Assembly: GCA_026214975.1 (NCBI GenBank)
Contig: CM047808.1
Location: 10,938,267-11,002,266, forward strand
Direction of reading: 5' to 3'
Source: Gentiana macrophylla
Taxonomy: Eukaryota > Streptophyta > Magnoliopsida > Gentianales > Gentianaceae
Length of the DNA stretch: 64,000 nt
A program made the position numbers and the translations under genes. This document shows positions 1 through 12,709 of the stretch, one piece after another. Under the pieces are notes generated by a model that did not search any database, had not been told where the DNA came from, and worked only from the letters and a program-made list of their open reading frames with translations. How positions within the stretch are numbered: position 1 is the stretch's first letter; the number at the start of each line of letters is the position of its first letter.

Positions 1-572
1 TACCGCGGTTAATTTCCACCATCAAGGAAATTGTAATTAATAAACTCAGGTAAAATTAACCAATGCGTAACCGATTTACCGTATTAATGGAAGATAGATC
101 AAACTCATTAATGGAAAATGATGTGTTATTGTTTATTGTCGTATTAATTAATGGGAGATAACAAAATATCGGGCCATATTAATGTCTAATTAAAAACCAA
201 GATAAACTACAATAACTAACTATAATCAAATATATAATATATTGTCATTAAAATAGACATGTCTTAAATTAAGGTGTCCAAATATTTATTTAGATGGAGT
301 TAGGATTAAAAGAAAGTATGACTTATACATATCTACTTGAATGGAAGTAGGATAGATGAATGTAAGAGATAATTTATGTTTTGTGTTGATTGTGAACGCT
401 CGTATGTAGGGACGAAACCAAGAATTGTTGGTCGGATAGGCTAATGGATTATATTTGTATAGTCAGGTGGACTGGACTAAAAAATTTAACTGTGTTGGAC
501 TGAATTATATAAAGTTTTTTATGTCTAAAAATAAAAACATTGGTTTCTGTCCGTGCTTGTATGTTCATGTAA
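1..572. other. AT-rich flank, no gene seen
   Basis: AT-rich sequence with no coding pattern, repeat or RNA gene that I can recognise. The first Helitron-like unit begins at its right edge, after the A at 572. The short open frame from 455 runs into the Helitron and looks like chance. Confidence 0.5.
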
Positions 573-1161
573 TCTATATCTATATATTAATATGTTTTCA
601 AAGGTGTCTAAAATCAATTACCCGATTACCCACACCAAACCCGCTAATTACCCGCCCAAACCCGCATCATGTATTAATGCATCTTATTTATTTCTTATTT
701 AAAAAAAAAAAAAGTGCATAAAAAAATTTAATGCATCTTATTTATTTCTTTTGACCATTTTGAATCCAAAAAAAATGTGCACCAAAACGGCCATTACTCT
801 CATTTATTTCTTCACAAAAGAATCATTTAAAAAAATTACAACATATTTAATTAATGATTCGCACAAATCATTCTTTATTCTTTCACAAAGAAAATACACA
901 ATTCACTTAAAAAATTATAAAAAAATACATACACCCATTGAGTTATTCTTAGACTAATTTTTTAAGATAAAAAACTAAAATTTTAATGCATGGTCTTTAT
1001 TATTTATTGTGTGATTCACATAAACCATTCATTCACAAATTAAAATGCATGGAATTGTTTCAAAAATTAAAATTTGATTGCAATTCATTTATTCCTTTTG
1101 ACCCATTTTGTAACAAAAAGAAATGTGCGCCAAGAAGATATTAATCTCATTTATTTCTTCA

Positions 1162-1211
<50 letters not shown>

Positions 1212-1927
1212 TAAAACAAATACACTCATTCAGTTTTTCTTATACTAATTTCCTAAGATCAAGCAATCTTATTCACTGATTTTTTACTCACTTTAAACCA
1301 AAGAAAAAGTGCACCAAACATCCCTTAAATAAATAAAAACACCTACACATCACCACTTACAGTCTCCACACAAATCATCTGTCTTGGAACTCCATTCTCT
1401 ACAAATCACCAGGTAAAAGATTGTTGAGATCTTCGTTACGCTTGTTCTTCACGCCCATCAACATCACATTCCACAAATCCACCATATAATGCATTACGTG
1501 TTGAAAGTTGATTGGGGTGAGGCTTGCGCTCATGCTTACAAACGACTTCATCATAAACATTACCACCATGTATAATGTTTTATTTCAATACATGTTATCT
1601 ATCCATATTTTAATATTATTGTTTGGATCTCATGATATTCTACTAATTACGTCCGGATATTCAACTATCATTTCAGGTGCTTCATAACTTCGACCGGTTT
1701 CGGTGGCTACGAGATATCAAGTTCATCTTTTATGTACAATAAAAAAACACTTCAGCTTCTTTTATTATTACCCAATGAATGTAATACGATGACTTAAGAC
1801 GTGTGTTTTTTATATTTCATAAACTTTGAATTTCTCTGAATTATAATGTATTGTATTACACTATGATTGTGTTAAAATGTTTTATAAACTAACCCTCCCG
1901 TGCATGATGCACGGGTAATTAGGCTAG
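573..1927 (+). mobile_element. Non-autonomous Helitron, unit A of a tandem dimer
   Basis: The unit starts with TC directly after an A (5' TCTATATCTATA) and ends in CTAG directly before a T, matching the Helitron rules of insertion between A and T, 5'-TC and CTRR-3'. Eight bases before the terminal CTAG ends a perfect 8-bp hairpin (CCCGTGCA, loop TGA, TGCACGGG; 1897-1915), the rolling-circle termination signal expected there. No Rep/helicase gene is present, so it would need proteins from elsewhere. The interior is AT-rich with a 46-base poly-A run at 1163-1208. A second, nearly identical unit follows without a gap. Confidence 0.82.
1897..1915 (+). other. Helitron 3' terminal hairpin, unit A
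   Basis: Perfect 8-bp inverted repeat with a 3-base loop (TGA), eight bases before the terminal CTAG. This is the structure known to mark the end of Helitron rolling-circle transfer. Confidence 0.85.
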
Positions 1928-3259
1928 TATTAATATGTTTTCAAAGGTGTCTAAAATCAATTACCCGATTACCCACACCAAACCCGCTAATTACCCGCCC
2001 AAACCCGCATCATGTATTAATGCATCTTATTTATTTCTTATTTTAAAAAAAAAAGTGCATAAAAAAATTTAATGCATCTTATTTATTTCTTTTGACCATT
2101 TTGAATCCAAAAAAAATGTGCACCAAAACGGCCATTACTCTCATTTATTTCTTCACAAAAGAATCATTTAAAAAAATTACAACATATTTAATTAATGATT
2201 CGCACAAATCATTCTTTATTCTTTCACAAAGAAAATACACAATTCACTTAAAAAATTATAAAAAAATACATACACCCATTGAGTTATTCTTAGACTAATT
2301 TTTTAAGATAAAAAACTAAAATTTTAATGCATGGTCTTTATTATTTATTGCGTGATTCACATAAACCATTCATTCACAAATTAAAATGCATGGAATTGTT
2401 TCAAAAATTAAAATTTGATTGCAATTCATTTATTCCTTTTGACCCATTTTGTAACAAAAAGAAATGTGCGCCAAGAAGATATTAATCTCATTTATTTCTT
2501 CACAAAAAAAAAAAAAAAAAAAAAAAAAAGTATAAAACAAATACACTCATTCAGTTTTTCTTATACTAATTTCCTAAGATCAAGCAATTTTATTCACTGA
2601 TTTTTTACTCACTTTAAACCAAAGAAAAAGTGCACCAAAGAATTATTTACATCCCTTAAATAAATAAAAACACCTACACATCACCACTTACAGTCTCCAC
2701 ACAAATCATCTGTCTTGGAACTCCATTCTCTACAAATCACCAGGTAAAAAGATTGTTGAGATCTTCGTACACGTTTGTTCTTCACGCCCATCAACATCAC
2801 ATTCCACAAATCCACCATATAATGCATTCGTGTTGAAAGTTGATTGGGGTGAGGCTTGCGCTCATGCTTACAAACGACTTCATCATAAACATTACCACCA
2901 TGTATAATGTTTTATTTCAATACATGTTATCTATCCATATTTTAATATTATTGTTTGGATCTCATGATATTCTACTAATTACGTCCGGATATTCAACTAT
3001 CATTTCAGGTGCTTCATAACTTCGACCGGTTTCGGTGGCTACGAGATATCAAGTTCATCTTTTATGTACAATAAAAAAACACTTCAGCATCTTTTATTAT
3101 TACCCAATGAATGTAATCTGATGACTTAAGGCGTGTGTTTTTATATTTCATAAACTTTGAATTTCTCTCGAATTATAATGTATTGTATTACACTATGATT
3201 GTGTTAAAATGTTTTATAAACTAACCCTCCCGTGCATGATGCACGGGTAATTAGGCTAG
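1928..3259 (+). mobile_element. Non-autonomous Helitron, unit B of a tandem dimer
   Basis: A second copy of the unit at 573-1927, offset by about 1,343 bp in direct orientation. It begins at TATTAATATG, so the first 12 bases of unit A (573-584, including the 5' TC) are missing at the internal junction. Its 3' end is intact: hairpin 3229-3247, then CTAG (3256-3259) and a T. The units differ by small indels, poly-A length (26 against 46) and a short extra stretch near 2639-2650. The identical 68-codon frames at 751-957 and 2092-2298 reflect the duplication rather than a gene. Confidence 0.8.
3229..3247 (+). other. Helitron 3' terminal hairpin, unit B
   Basis: Same stem and loop as at 1897-1915, again eight bases before CTAG and a T. 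Two intact 3' signals in direct order define the dimer. Confidence 0.85.
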
Positions 3260-3357
3260 TTAAGTATGATTTTTGGTAGGTCTTGTGAATAAGTGCAATG
3301 CACGTATGGGTACTTATAACGATTTCATGATTTGCGAGGAGCATCATGTGTTGTACC

Positions 3358-4124
3358 GTTGTATAAATATGGCTTACAAGGGATCAACAATGTCAAAAGC
3401 GATAACAAAACGCAGGAAAAATTTTGCGAAAATTTGATAACTTGATATGAGCGTAGAATCGTGATGAACACTTTCCTACAAAAGTTATTTGCCCTTCTGA
3501 GAATGCCTAGGGTGTCACAAATACTTTTGTGAGATAAGACTACGTTTTCCTTCATATTTAGGCACCAAAAATATGAAGAATGCTCTTGGAGATAGTATAT
3601 AAGTGTTTGAACTCTCAAAGATGAATGTGCTATCTTTCTTGTAATCTCTACATTTAAAGCACTTTAAATGATCATTTATATTGGTGGAAAAAACGACCTA
3701 TTTTATGTATGCAACCTTTGGAAACAAGGTGCATACAAAAAAGCAATTGAAAAGAGTGAAAAACACATCACTTGAATTTGAAGACACTGAGCGAGGCGCT
3801 GTGGCCACCTGTGAAAGCCAAACCGACCAAACTCTCTGTTCAAATTTATACACAGAAAAACCCCACACAAGGGAGCGCTGCAGTGACAAAGACGACACTT
3901 TGTCACTGTTTTTCCCAAACACGATTTTGGTCCTTTAAGTGGATTTTCATCATTTAAGCGATTTTCCCGAACTATACTTGATCATTTAAATCAAATAAAC
4001 TCGTAAATACTTATATGAGCATACACTCCGTATCTCCAAACTCATTTATAGCATTCGAGTTCACCCATCTTTGTACCAAACCCGATTACAATAAATGTAC
4101 ATGGTAACACTTAAATTACCAACA
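3358..4124 (-). repeat. 3' LTR of the non-coding element
   Basis: Direct repeat of 6586-7356 with scattered substitutions and small indels, ending CCAACA. It contains no convincing gene; overlapping frames on both strands near 3700-3940 are in LTR sequence. Confidence 0.82.
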
Positions 4125-6585
4125 ATCCTCCTCATTTAAGTGTAATCCTTGGTTTAGTTGAAAAAGCAAATCAAAACATAACAACTCATGCATCAATGAT
4201 AATGTCACGAAGATTGAATTATCACCTAGTAATGTTACACATTTCAAATATTCGAGTATCGGGTGTGTCTAAGCATTGAACCCTTTTACACGTTTTGAAT
4301 ACATGAAGATAACATACACATGAGTTAATGTAACTCCAAAAGCTTATTCTTGACACTAATTGTTCAGGCCTTGTGTCCATATCCATTCATGAGCATATAG
4401 AAAGCCAACCCTAGAACTTTCTTGAAGCGGCCAACTTCATACTCATATATGTGAATCTTTCTAATCATGTACCTGAAACACTTTTCCAAAAGATATCACC
4501 TACACAACAGGTAATGCACATATTTTCGGGACTTTTCATGTGCCAAATTTTTGAGAATGGGCCTTCCACATTGAATTCTCGCTATATGGCGTTGTACCGT
4601 AAAGGGAATTGGGTATCCCACCCCAAAGATTTAATGGGTTCTACACATCCCGATAACAAACTTTTTACCAAGTTTCAAGTCAATCTATATTTGGTCAAAC
4701 AAGATTGACTAAATCATGAGTACTCTTTGAACAACCACCATCATCCTTTGAGTTATAAACTCACAATCCAAACACATTGGATAACTAGGATGAACTTGGT
4801 TATTAATTGCAAGGGAATTCCGAACTTCTAAGTCATCAACAAAGAAATCCAACTCCATAGTCCAACCGAAATTTATGCACTTAGAAGCTCATAAATGATA
4901 CTTCATCCTAGCACAAATTACTAGTTAACCGAGGATTCTTCTAAACCGAAGGAATCTCATTTTACTATAGAGTTTAAACCTCCCCCCCATGTCTCAGAGT
5001 TTAAAGCCTTGATGACAATACCGTCCAATTATGAACAACATGATTTGGTTAATACCAAAATCAACATGTCAACAATGTAAACTACTACATCACCTTATAT
5101 TCCAAGGCAAATCCAATCTTTGTAGATCGAGCATGTTTCACTTTTAGTATCATGAATAGATACTAAACCAAAACAAAACACCAAACATGTATTCAACATA
5201 CATCAAAGGACAAAGTCACTTCCTTAGACATCAAACATATATAAGACATATAAAGTATAAAACATATGTAAGATTTGAATAGTTACTTAACAAGGTATTA
5301 CAAACAACTTTAAATTAAACTAATCTTCAAGCTAAGATGTCTATCAAGTTTAATTAGCACCTTGAACCAAAATAGCATATACACTCATATAGCATAGCAA
5401 CATATCTTATATACATATAAGTATCACTTAAGCATACCAATAAACATACATGTAAAATTATTTCAAATCATACAAACCATGTACAACTAATGTTTAAACT
5501 ATATACTTCAAGAACCAAAGGATATACTTAAATCTCTTAACAATGACAACCTTGACTCCTTTTCATGAATGTCACGGATCAACAATCCACCGGTTCAAAA
5601 CTTCAAAACCGAGTTGATCCTTACACTCACAATTTTCCAAACCGAGTCAAAACTCAAAACAACATTTTATTAGTTGTTTCACCAAAACTTAGTTTATGTC
5701 ATTATTCTATCCTTTGTTTGATCTTACATACTAGGCATTCAACCTAGTAAAACAAGTTTTCGTAAATCTAAATTTCTTTAGATTTGCAAATTCTTCATTA
5801 CAAGTGTTCTATCAAAGATAGACATTTAAAATCATTATCTCTTCAACATGATTTCCATCTATTTGTACCATTAGAAAACATCTAACTACAATAGACATCA
5901 AGCTTTCCAAGAGATAACACTTGATTCATCCCAACATTAGTTATACACAAACACTTAAAATTTCTAAACATTAACATGATTTTATCACCAAGATCAATGA
6001 ACATTAAACATTAAACACGCAGCAAGTTTCATCATTGATTCAATCATGTCTAGAAAAATCAAGCCAAACAACATATATGAATAATCAAATAACATCCAAG
6101 AACAAAACTAGACACTACAATCAAATTTTATATTGATTGTAGTTACTGTTCTTGGACACCACAAACTTTCATGAAATAATGTAAATAAACATACATACCA
6201 TTCATCCGTAGTCATAGCAACATCACAGCAATTTTTTTTTTTTTATATTTTTTTTTATTTTTTATTTTTTACAAAGTCATTCCAATGAACTTTTACTTAC
6301 CAAAAGATTATAATCGACTTTGCATTAATCAAAAAACCGCAGTAACTTCTCAGAATTTCTGACAACTGTCAACATCGAACCAGACCGCAAACTTGATATC
6401 ACTGCGATCCTCGTCTCGCCACGATTCTAACGGTATCTCCGGATTTTCAAACCGATTCCTGAATCAAGAGTTATGCCCAAAATACTAGGACACAACCTTT
6501 GATCAAGTCTGCCATCTTCTAAAGTTCACTCCCTCGAACTCTTCCTTTCGAAACCGACATTGTAAACTTAATAACTTTTGTAGAT

Positions 6586-7356
6586 TGTTGTATAAATATG
6601 GCTTACAAGGATCAACAATGTCAAAAACGATAACAAAACGCAGAAAAATTTTGCAGAAATTTGATAACTTGATATGAACGTAGAATCGTGATGAACACTT
6701 TCCTACAAAAGTTATTTGCCCCTTACAGAATGCCTAGGGTGTCACAAATACTTTTGTGAGATAAGACTACGTTTTCCCTTCATATTTAGGCACCAAAAAT
6801 ATGAAGAATGCTCTTGGAGATAGTATATAAGTGTTTGAACTCTCAAAGATGAATGTGCTATCTTTCTTGTAATCTCTACAGTTTAAAGCACTTTAAATGA
6901 TCATTTATATTGGTGGAAAAACGACCTATTTTATGTATGCAACCTTTGGAAACAAGGTGCATACAAAAAACAGTTGAAAAGAGTGAAAAAACACATCACT
7001 TGAATTTGGGCCACAGTGGCGCTGTGTGCGGCCTGAAAGCCAAAAACCGACCAAACTCTCTGTTCAAATTTATACACAGAAAAACCCCACAAAGGGAGCA
7101 CATGTGGTGACAGTGCGACGTCACTTTGTCATATGTTTTTCCCAAACACAGATTTTGGTCCTTTAAGTGGATTTTCAGTCATTTAAGCGATTTTCCCGAA
7201 CTATACTTGATCATTTAAATCAAAGTAAACTCGTAAATACTTATATGAGCATACACTCCGTATCTCCAAACTCATTTATAGCATTCCGAGTTCACCCATC
7301 TTTGTACTAAACCCCGATTACAATAAATGTACATGGTAACACTTAAATTACCAACA
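6586..7356 (-). repeat. 5' LTR of the non-coding element
   Basis: Begins TGTTGTATAA and ends CCAACA, followed by target duplication GTACC at 7357-7361. Divergence from the left LTR is visible by eye, so the insertion is not recent. Confidence 0.82.
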
Positions 7357-7374
7357 GTACCTACCTTTGGAATT

Positions 7375-7375
<1 letters not shown>

Positions 7376-7430
<55 letters not shown>
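7376..7430. repeat. (TA)n microsatellite
   Basis: About 55 bases of uninterrupted alternating TA immediately right of the LTR element. Confidence 0.95.
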
Positions 7431-7433
<3 letters not shown>

Positions 7434-7651
7434 GAAGATTAAAGGAAATAGAGTAATGGAGGGACGGAATTAAGGAAAGAAAGTAGGTAATGTACGTCAA
7501 GATTTGAATGCATGAGAAAGTAACTACGAATTTAAAATTATTTTTTTATGTCTATAAATGCTTATTATGCATGTCTTCAAAGATGTAATAATTTTAAATT
7601 AATGAAGTGAAAAGACAGAGATTCATTTCTTTATGCTTATACTCAAAAAGT

Positions 7652-7926
7652 CAATGACGACCCAGGAAATTTTTTTCATGCAAAGTAAATTAAAAAAATG
7701 ATGGAAAATGATGGAAAAAAAAAACTAAATCTAAAGTCTCAAACCCATGGCCCAAGATAAATAATGAAAACACAACAGGTTGAACTAAAAGAATAATTGC
7801 TATAAAATTGTCTGAAATAATATACATACACAGTTTTAATATTATAAGAGGGTATATTAGTAACTTCGCCCGAATATTTGAGTGGGGGTCATGCACCCCA
7901 CCCTCAAAAGGCTGGGTCCGTCCCTG
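7652..7926. mobile_element. hAT-type MITE, about 275 bp
   Basis: Starts CAATGACGACCCAGG and ends GGCTGGGTCCGTCCCTG, so its termini form an imperfect inverted repeat. The left end matches the MITE at 50398 (CAATGACGGAGCCAGGA). Flanks CTCAAAAAGT and CTCAAGGT look like a decayed 8-bp target duplication. No coding content. Confidence 0.6.
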
Positions 7927-8832
7927 CTCAAGGTGCAGTATATATATATGTGCTTACCCGTATGGCCGTATCCTATTTTCTCTATGAGGTTAGGCTTTGT
8001 TTTGTTTTATCCGCATAAGTAACTCAGTTAGTTTCGGATGCCAAATTATATCAAGAAACGTATGATCAAATCCTGACAGCCACAGTGTAGCAGTTAGCTT
8101 TGAATTCAGGATAACTATTTATGGGCATCGAGTCCTAATCCTCTCACCTAAAAGACTTTCGAGTCACCATGATTAACTTTCTTATCATTTTATCATGTCG
8201 GGTGGAGGGACCACGCAGACGAGGGATATCGTTTTTTTTATAACCATAGTGGGGCTACTATACAGATTGATGAACAATAAAGAGAACGATGATGACCATG
8301 ATTATGCATGACAATTGAGGAGTTTTGTACTTTTGTTTTAGGATTATTTCCGTTATTATGATGCTCCACTTTATTTTTTACTATATTTTGGTATCACTTG
8401 CAGCCACGTGTTTTATAACTTTGTTGGTGTCACAATTTGTATTTCTTTTTAGTATTCATCAATACAAAAAAGTTTCTTTAAGCAAAAAATTCGAATTTAC
8501 ATGCACGGATTTTTCTGTTTAAATTCATTTTCTTACGTGAAATGAAAAACTAAATTTTTTTACATTATGAAAAACTAAAATTTAAACATAAAGAAAAAGT
8601 ATTAAAATATTTTATTCCATGGCTTATTTCTATAGTAAATTCTAATAAGGTCGTCCTTTATAATAGAATCCACAGAAACCCCTCATCATTTAAAAGTAAA
8701 AGGAAAAACACAATTCAAACAAAACAGTAATTTGAGAAATTCATACATTTAGTCTAGAACAAAAGTGAATGATTTAAAATATTTTGTTTTAAAAACAATA
8801 GTTCTTGTAATAGTTTCGTCTCTCGTGAATGA
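7927..8832. other. Downstream flank of MADS copy 1, no other gene seen
   Basis: AT-rich. From about 8500 it is homologous to about 12345-12710 (shared motif GGATTTTTCTGTTT), marking the downstream edge of the duplicated MADS unit. Confidence 0.55.
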
Positions 8833-9566
8833 TCATTCGTTCATTGTTAGTGATGGCGTACTTGTGGTCTCGGTTGGTTGGCAAACATTAATTGCAGTAT
8901 GTATCTTGTAATTCTGAAGATTTTCGTCTACCTTTCCCTTGAGTTTTCTCATGGCAATCATCAAGTGTTCCAACTGCTGTAGATTCAGCTCAGCAATGGG
9001 AGCTTTCCACCATTGGTTTGCTTCCATTGATGATTTCCTAAATCCTTCTACTACTGTTTGTTGTTTTCTGCGCTCAAGTTCAAGATTTTTTTCAAGTTGG
9101 TTTAGTTCATTTGTCAGCATCATCGAACTTTCATTGCTCTGAGCCTCCATAACATGGCTGAAGCCGCCACTTGTGGGCGTGTTATTGTTGTTGTACCTAT
9201 TCACAACAAAAATTCAATAGAGAACAAATTATTATTTTTCAAAAATAATTTGTTTCCAGTGCTTACACAATTTTATCCCAATATACTTTCTATTTTATTT
9301 TCATATCAACAGGTTCCATGACCCCTTGGTTGGCCACAGATCAACCTTTATGCTTGTTGATTGGTACGGATACTTGAATATGGAATACATAAGTGTGCGA
9401 AATTTAATAAATATATGATACATGTATGGTGGACATATACACGAATATTAAGAATATAATGATCGGAGACTATACATATAATAAATATCAAAACATACAA
9501 ATTCAAACATTTTTCGTGTTTCCTTTCACAAATCGAGATATACACATGAATTTCTTATCAATTATA

Positions 9567-9604
<38 letters not shown>

Positions 9605-9999
9605 ATGCGCGTGCGTGCGTGTGTGTGGATAGATTGGTAGATAAACACAAATCGAGATATACACACGAATTTCATATCCATTTTTAAAAATTATGAATTC
9701 GCCAAAGATGTGTATCCAGTGCATCTATGCCGGATACATATCGATACACGTTACGGTATAGAATTATCCATGCACGATATACACATCAAGAATCGTTCCA
9801 CAGTTGGATGGCCAAAAGAATAAACCTTATTTCCAGGTGATGGAATTATCAATGCAACTTCTGCACCACAAAGAACAGAAAGTTCGTTGGCTTTCTTGAA
9901 CACACCTGACTTGCGTTTTGAAAATGTGACTCGTAAATTCAATTCGTTTTTTATTTTCGCCAATTCTATTTTTCTGCGACCCCTACAAATTCTTGCCAT
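8833..9999 (-). CDS. AGL62-like type I (M-alpha) MADS-box transcription factor, copy 1
   Basis: Predicted two-exon gene: exon 1 9999-9785, intron 9784-9197 (GT...AG), exon 2 9196-8833, giving about 192 residues. Exon 1 is the whole MADS domain (residues 1 to about 70): [13 protein letters not shown], then [20 protein letters not shown] and CGAEVALI, ending [12 protein letters not shown] as in AGL61/AGL62 proteins. Exon 2 has a charged, probably coiled-coil stretch ([16 protein letters not shown]) and the family block [17 protein letters not shown]. Such proteins are nuclear DNA-binding dimers; AGL62 itself acts in endosperm and the female gametophyte. The exon 1 end differs from the sister copies by one base, yet a donor two bases away keeps the frame. 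The ATG at 9999 directly precedes the MADS domain. Expression is unknown. Confidence 0.82.
9567..9628. repeat. (TA)n(TG)n microsatellite in the MADS copy 1 intron
   Basis: Alternating TA followed by TG and GC-containing TG repeats, inside the predicted intron. Open frames crossing it on both strands are repeat artefacts. Confidence 0.9.
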
Positions 10000-12180
10000 A
10001 TTGTATATGTAAAAAATGATATTAAAAAAAGATGGTTTGTTGAATGAACATTAAGTACTACAACTTCAATTTATAGGAATACATTCCCTCTCTTAATTGG
10101 AAATTATGTAAATAAATCTGTACCCTACCCTACCATTACATTCATGTTTCTACCTTCTTTTTTTTTTATTTTTTTATTTTTACATTCATGTTTCTACCTC
10201 TTTGGATTCACTCTTTCCTTTTTATCATAACATTACATGGGCCCATCTAGAGGTTTTGTGATCTTTTTATTGCATTACCAAATAAAAAATGATTTTGCTT
10301 ACAAAATCGATATTTATTTTTATTATCTTTCTGAACGAAGCTAATTTGATAATATTACCATCATAATTGTTACTGAGCTGGCCAACAAAACCACGGCCTA
10401 ATCCTACCTTAAAGCACACATTTTAAGAGTTTGAGTTTATATGTCAATGTATTTTAGGCTTATTTTTTGGATACAAGATATGTAGATATGTCCCGGGAGC
10501 GCGCTTATGAGGCTGGGGAAGTTTTAGAACTTTCGGGTGGTATGTCCTCTCATTGCCAGAATGAACCATCAATTTCTTAAAGCTTTAAATTTAGAGCCAT
10601 AAAGATAATCAGGTCGGGTCGGTTACTATCCATTTTGTATATGTAACCTTATTATTATGAGTAATAATAGAACTTTTGTTATTATAGTTTTGTTTATATA
10701 ATAAACAAATATAATATAGTATATAATAATATTCTTAGAATTAAATTATTGTAGAGAAATGATAATTATGATTTATGAGATCTCTATTTACAGTAATTGG
10801 TTAATATTTAAATATCTCTAGTTATATGTATTATTAAATAGGAAATGATTAATACCGTTAGACTATCATGTATCAGATGTTTTATATCTTGTAATGATAG
10901 TGATATATCAAAATGTGTCGACACTTAGCCTTTTACATGGACGCGTAATACGTACGTTGGATGACACACTTACTAATAAGTAAAACATATATGTGACGGC
11001 TGTGTAAGTATCCTTAGACCAGGTTATCGTAATATCGCGGTGTGGATTGTCATATTTTAATACTATTGAGGTTTCCCGTGAATTGACAGTCATGCGGTAT
11101 TGATTGTATATAATACGTACTGAAATATGCGTAGAAGTTATCTCGTTCGTTTGGAATTTGAGTCCCTAAATTTTAGGTATGAATATCCGAAAGATGCTTT
11201 TTGTAAAGAACGTTTTATTTACAGTTGTCTTTGCAAAACAGAAGTAAATGTTACTTTAAGAGAATATATATAATATTTAAATTATAAGATACATTTGTTG
11301 ATATTTTAAAACTCAAGTAATGAATGTATGAATATTGTGTATGTGCAAGATTTAATCGTCTTCCTCGACAGCTCAAGTAGTAATAGCAGTAGTAACACCA
11401 TCAAGTTGTATCCACGTGTTAATGGATTGAATGAGATTCAAGCTAGCTGGGGAAACGGTTGAATTTGCCCGTTCGAAGATCTTAATCTATAATGAAGAAA
11501 TGATAGTAGCTGCTTGTTATATAGATATATGAATATTTTGTCTAATATGGGAAACACTACTGCTGCTGCTACTACTACGGCAATGGTAAAAGCAGGAACT
11601 GTATATTTTTGCGATACAGAACGACACTGCTACTGACGTTATTTTTTCTAACGTCAATGACAATTTTGTTTCTTTTACAGATTGTGGCTAACTCGTAAAA
11701 AATGCACGTCATTGGTAGTGACGTTTTATAGGAACGTCACTCGGTAATTAATGACATTCCTCATGTGTGTTGCCAAATGCATTTCTGTTTCATGAATAAG
11801 TACACAATTTTTTTTATCAACTCACGGGGGATCGAAATGATTAGAGGGATGTTCCATTGGGAACAAGAGTTTAGTCAAAGATTTTCGATTGAAATGAAAA
11901 CAGATGTGTAGATACAAGAGATGCTGAGAAAAACCTGAACTTCAAACAATTGTCAAAGAGATCAAGGAGAAAAAGGGTTCATGTTGAGAAGAACAAATAA
12001 TACTCATTTCGTAATAGAGTTTAAGAGCTTAGTCTACGGTCCTTTGATAGAATTTTTTTTTCTTCTCAAAGTTTACTCGGCACTGAACAATTGTTCTCTT
12101 TGTTCTAAATAGATTTGCTCATAAGGTTTTGCTGCTAAGAGATTTAGTGATCGAGGCAGAGTTAGGTGCTGATGTGTTAT
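10000..12180. other. Promoter side of MADS copy 1 and intergenic DNA
   Basis: About 240 bp upstream of the start codon (from 10239) a stretch reading CCATCTAGAGGTTTTGTGAT, followed by a Pu/Py-rich tract, is shared with the region upstream of MADS copy 2 (from 13946) and with 63411 onward, so it belongs to the duplicated unit. Five ACGTCA/TGACGT motifs cluster at 11634-11739. No other gene or RNA was recognised. Confidence 0.5.
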
Positions 12181-12293
12181 TGCCTTTACTATATAAGGCG
12201 AGTTCAATCATCTTTTGTAATTTTTTTTGTACGCACTCTTAAAAATAAAAAATTTGTAACTTTTACTGAAAAATTTATCATGGTATCGGAGAC
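12180..12293 (+). mobile_element. Relic copia LTR end with primer binding site
   Basis: TATA-like CTATATAAGG near 12189, then a T-rich leader ending TTTATCA at 12280, followed directly by TGGTATCGGAGAC (12281-12293). That sequence is the copia primer binding site complementary to initiator Met tRNA. The 5' end of the LTR was not found and no gag follows; MADS-unit sequence resumes at about 12345. Confidence 0.55.
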
Positions 12294-12709
12294 ATAACCA
12301 CAACCAAAAAATTACAAAAAATTCTTAGGAAAAAAATAAACAGAATTCATGTGCTCGGATTTTTCTGTTTTAAATCATTTTCTTACGTGAAATGAAAAAA
12401 TAAAACTAAAATATTTATTCTCCGAATATATTAAATTCTAATACGGTCGTCCTTTATAACATCATCCACATAAACCCTCATCATTTAATTAAAAATAAAT
12501 AAAAGAAAAAAATACAATTCAAACTAGATAGTAATTTGAGAGTTTAACATAGAACATGGTTGGATAATTCATATTTTCATTGATTTAGTTTTTAACAAAA
12601 GTGAATGACTTAATATATTTTGATTGAAAAAACAATAGTTGGTGTAATAGTTTCAACTCCGGTGAATCGTAAGTGATAGACTTGTAGTGTTGGTTGAAAA
12701 ACATTGTCA

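Larger units (their letters stand above)
3358..7356 (-). mobile_element. Non-coding LTR retrotransposon (LARD-like), target duplication GTACC
   Basis: Two direct repeats of about 770 bp bound a 2.46-kb centre with no coding pattern. The element is flanked by the 5-bp duplication GTACC (3353-3357 and 7357-7361). LTR ends are TGTTG...CAACA; the left copy has lost its first T. Just inside the left LTR, on the minus strand, lies a purine-rich stretch ending GAGGAGGAT (4125-4140), placed like a polypurine tract. That makes the left copy the 3' LTR and the element minus-oriented. I could not recognise a primer binding site next to the right LTR. With no gag or pol it depends on another element. Confidence 0.8.

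Noticed and set aside
751..957. Identical 68-codon frame at 751-957 and 2092-2298 as a conserved small gene
   Set aside because: The identity follows from the Helitron duplication; composition is AT-driven and no protein family is evident.
3681..3957. Overlapping frames on both strands in the LTR at 3.7-3.9 kb
   Set aside because: They lie in LTR sequence, the second LTR has different frames, and no domain is seen.
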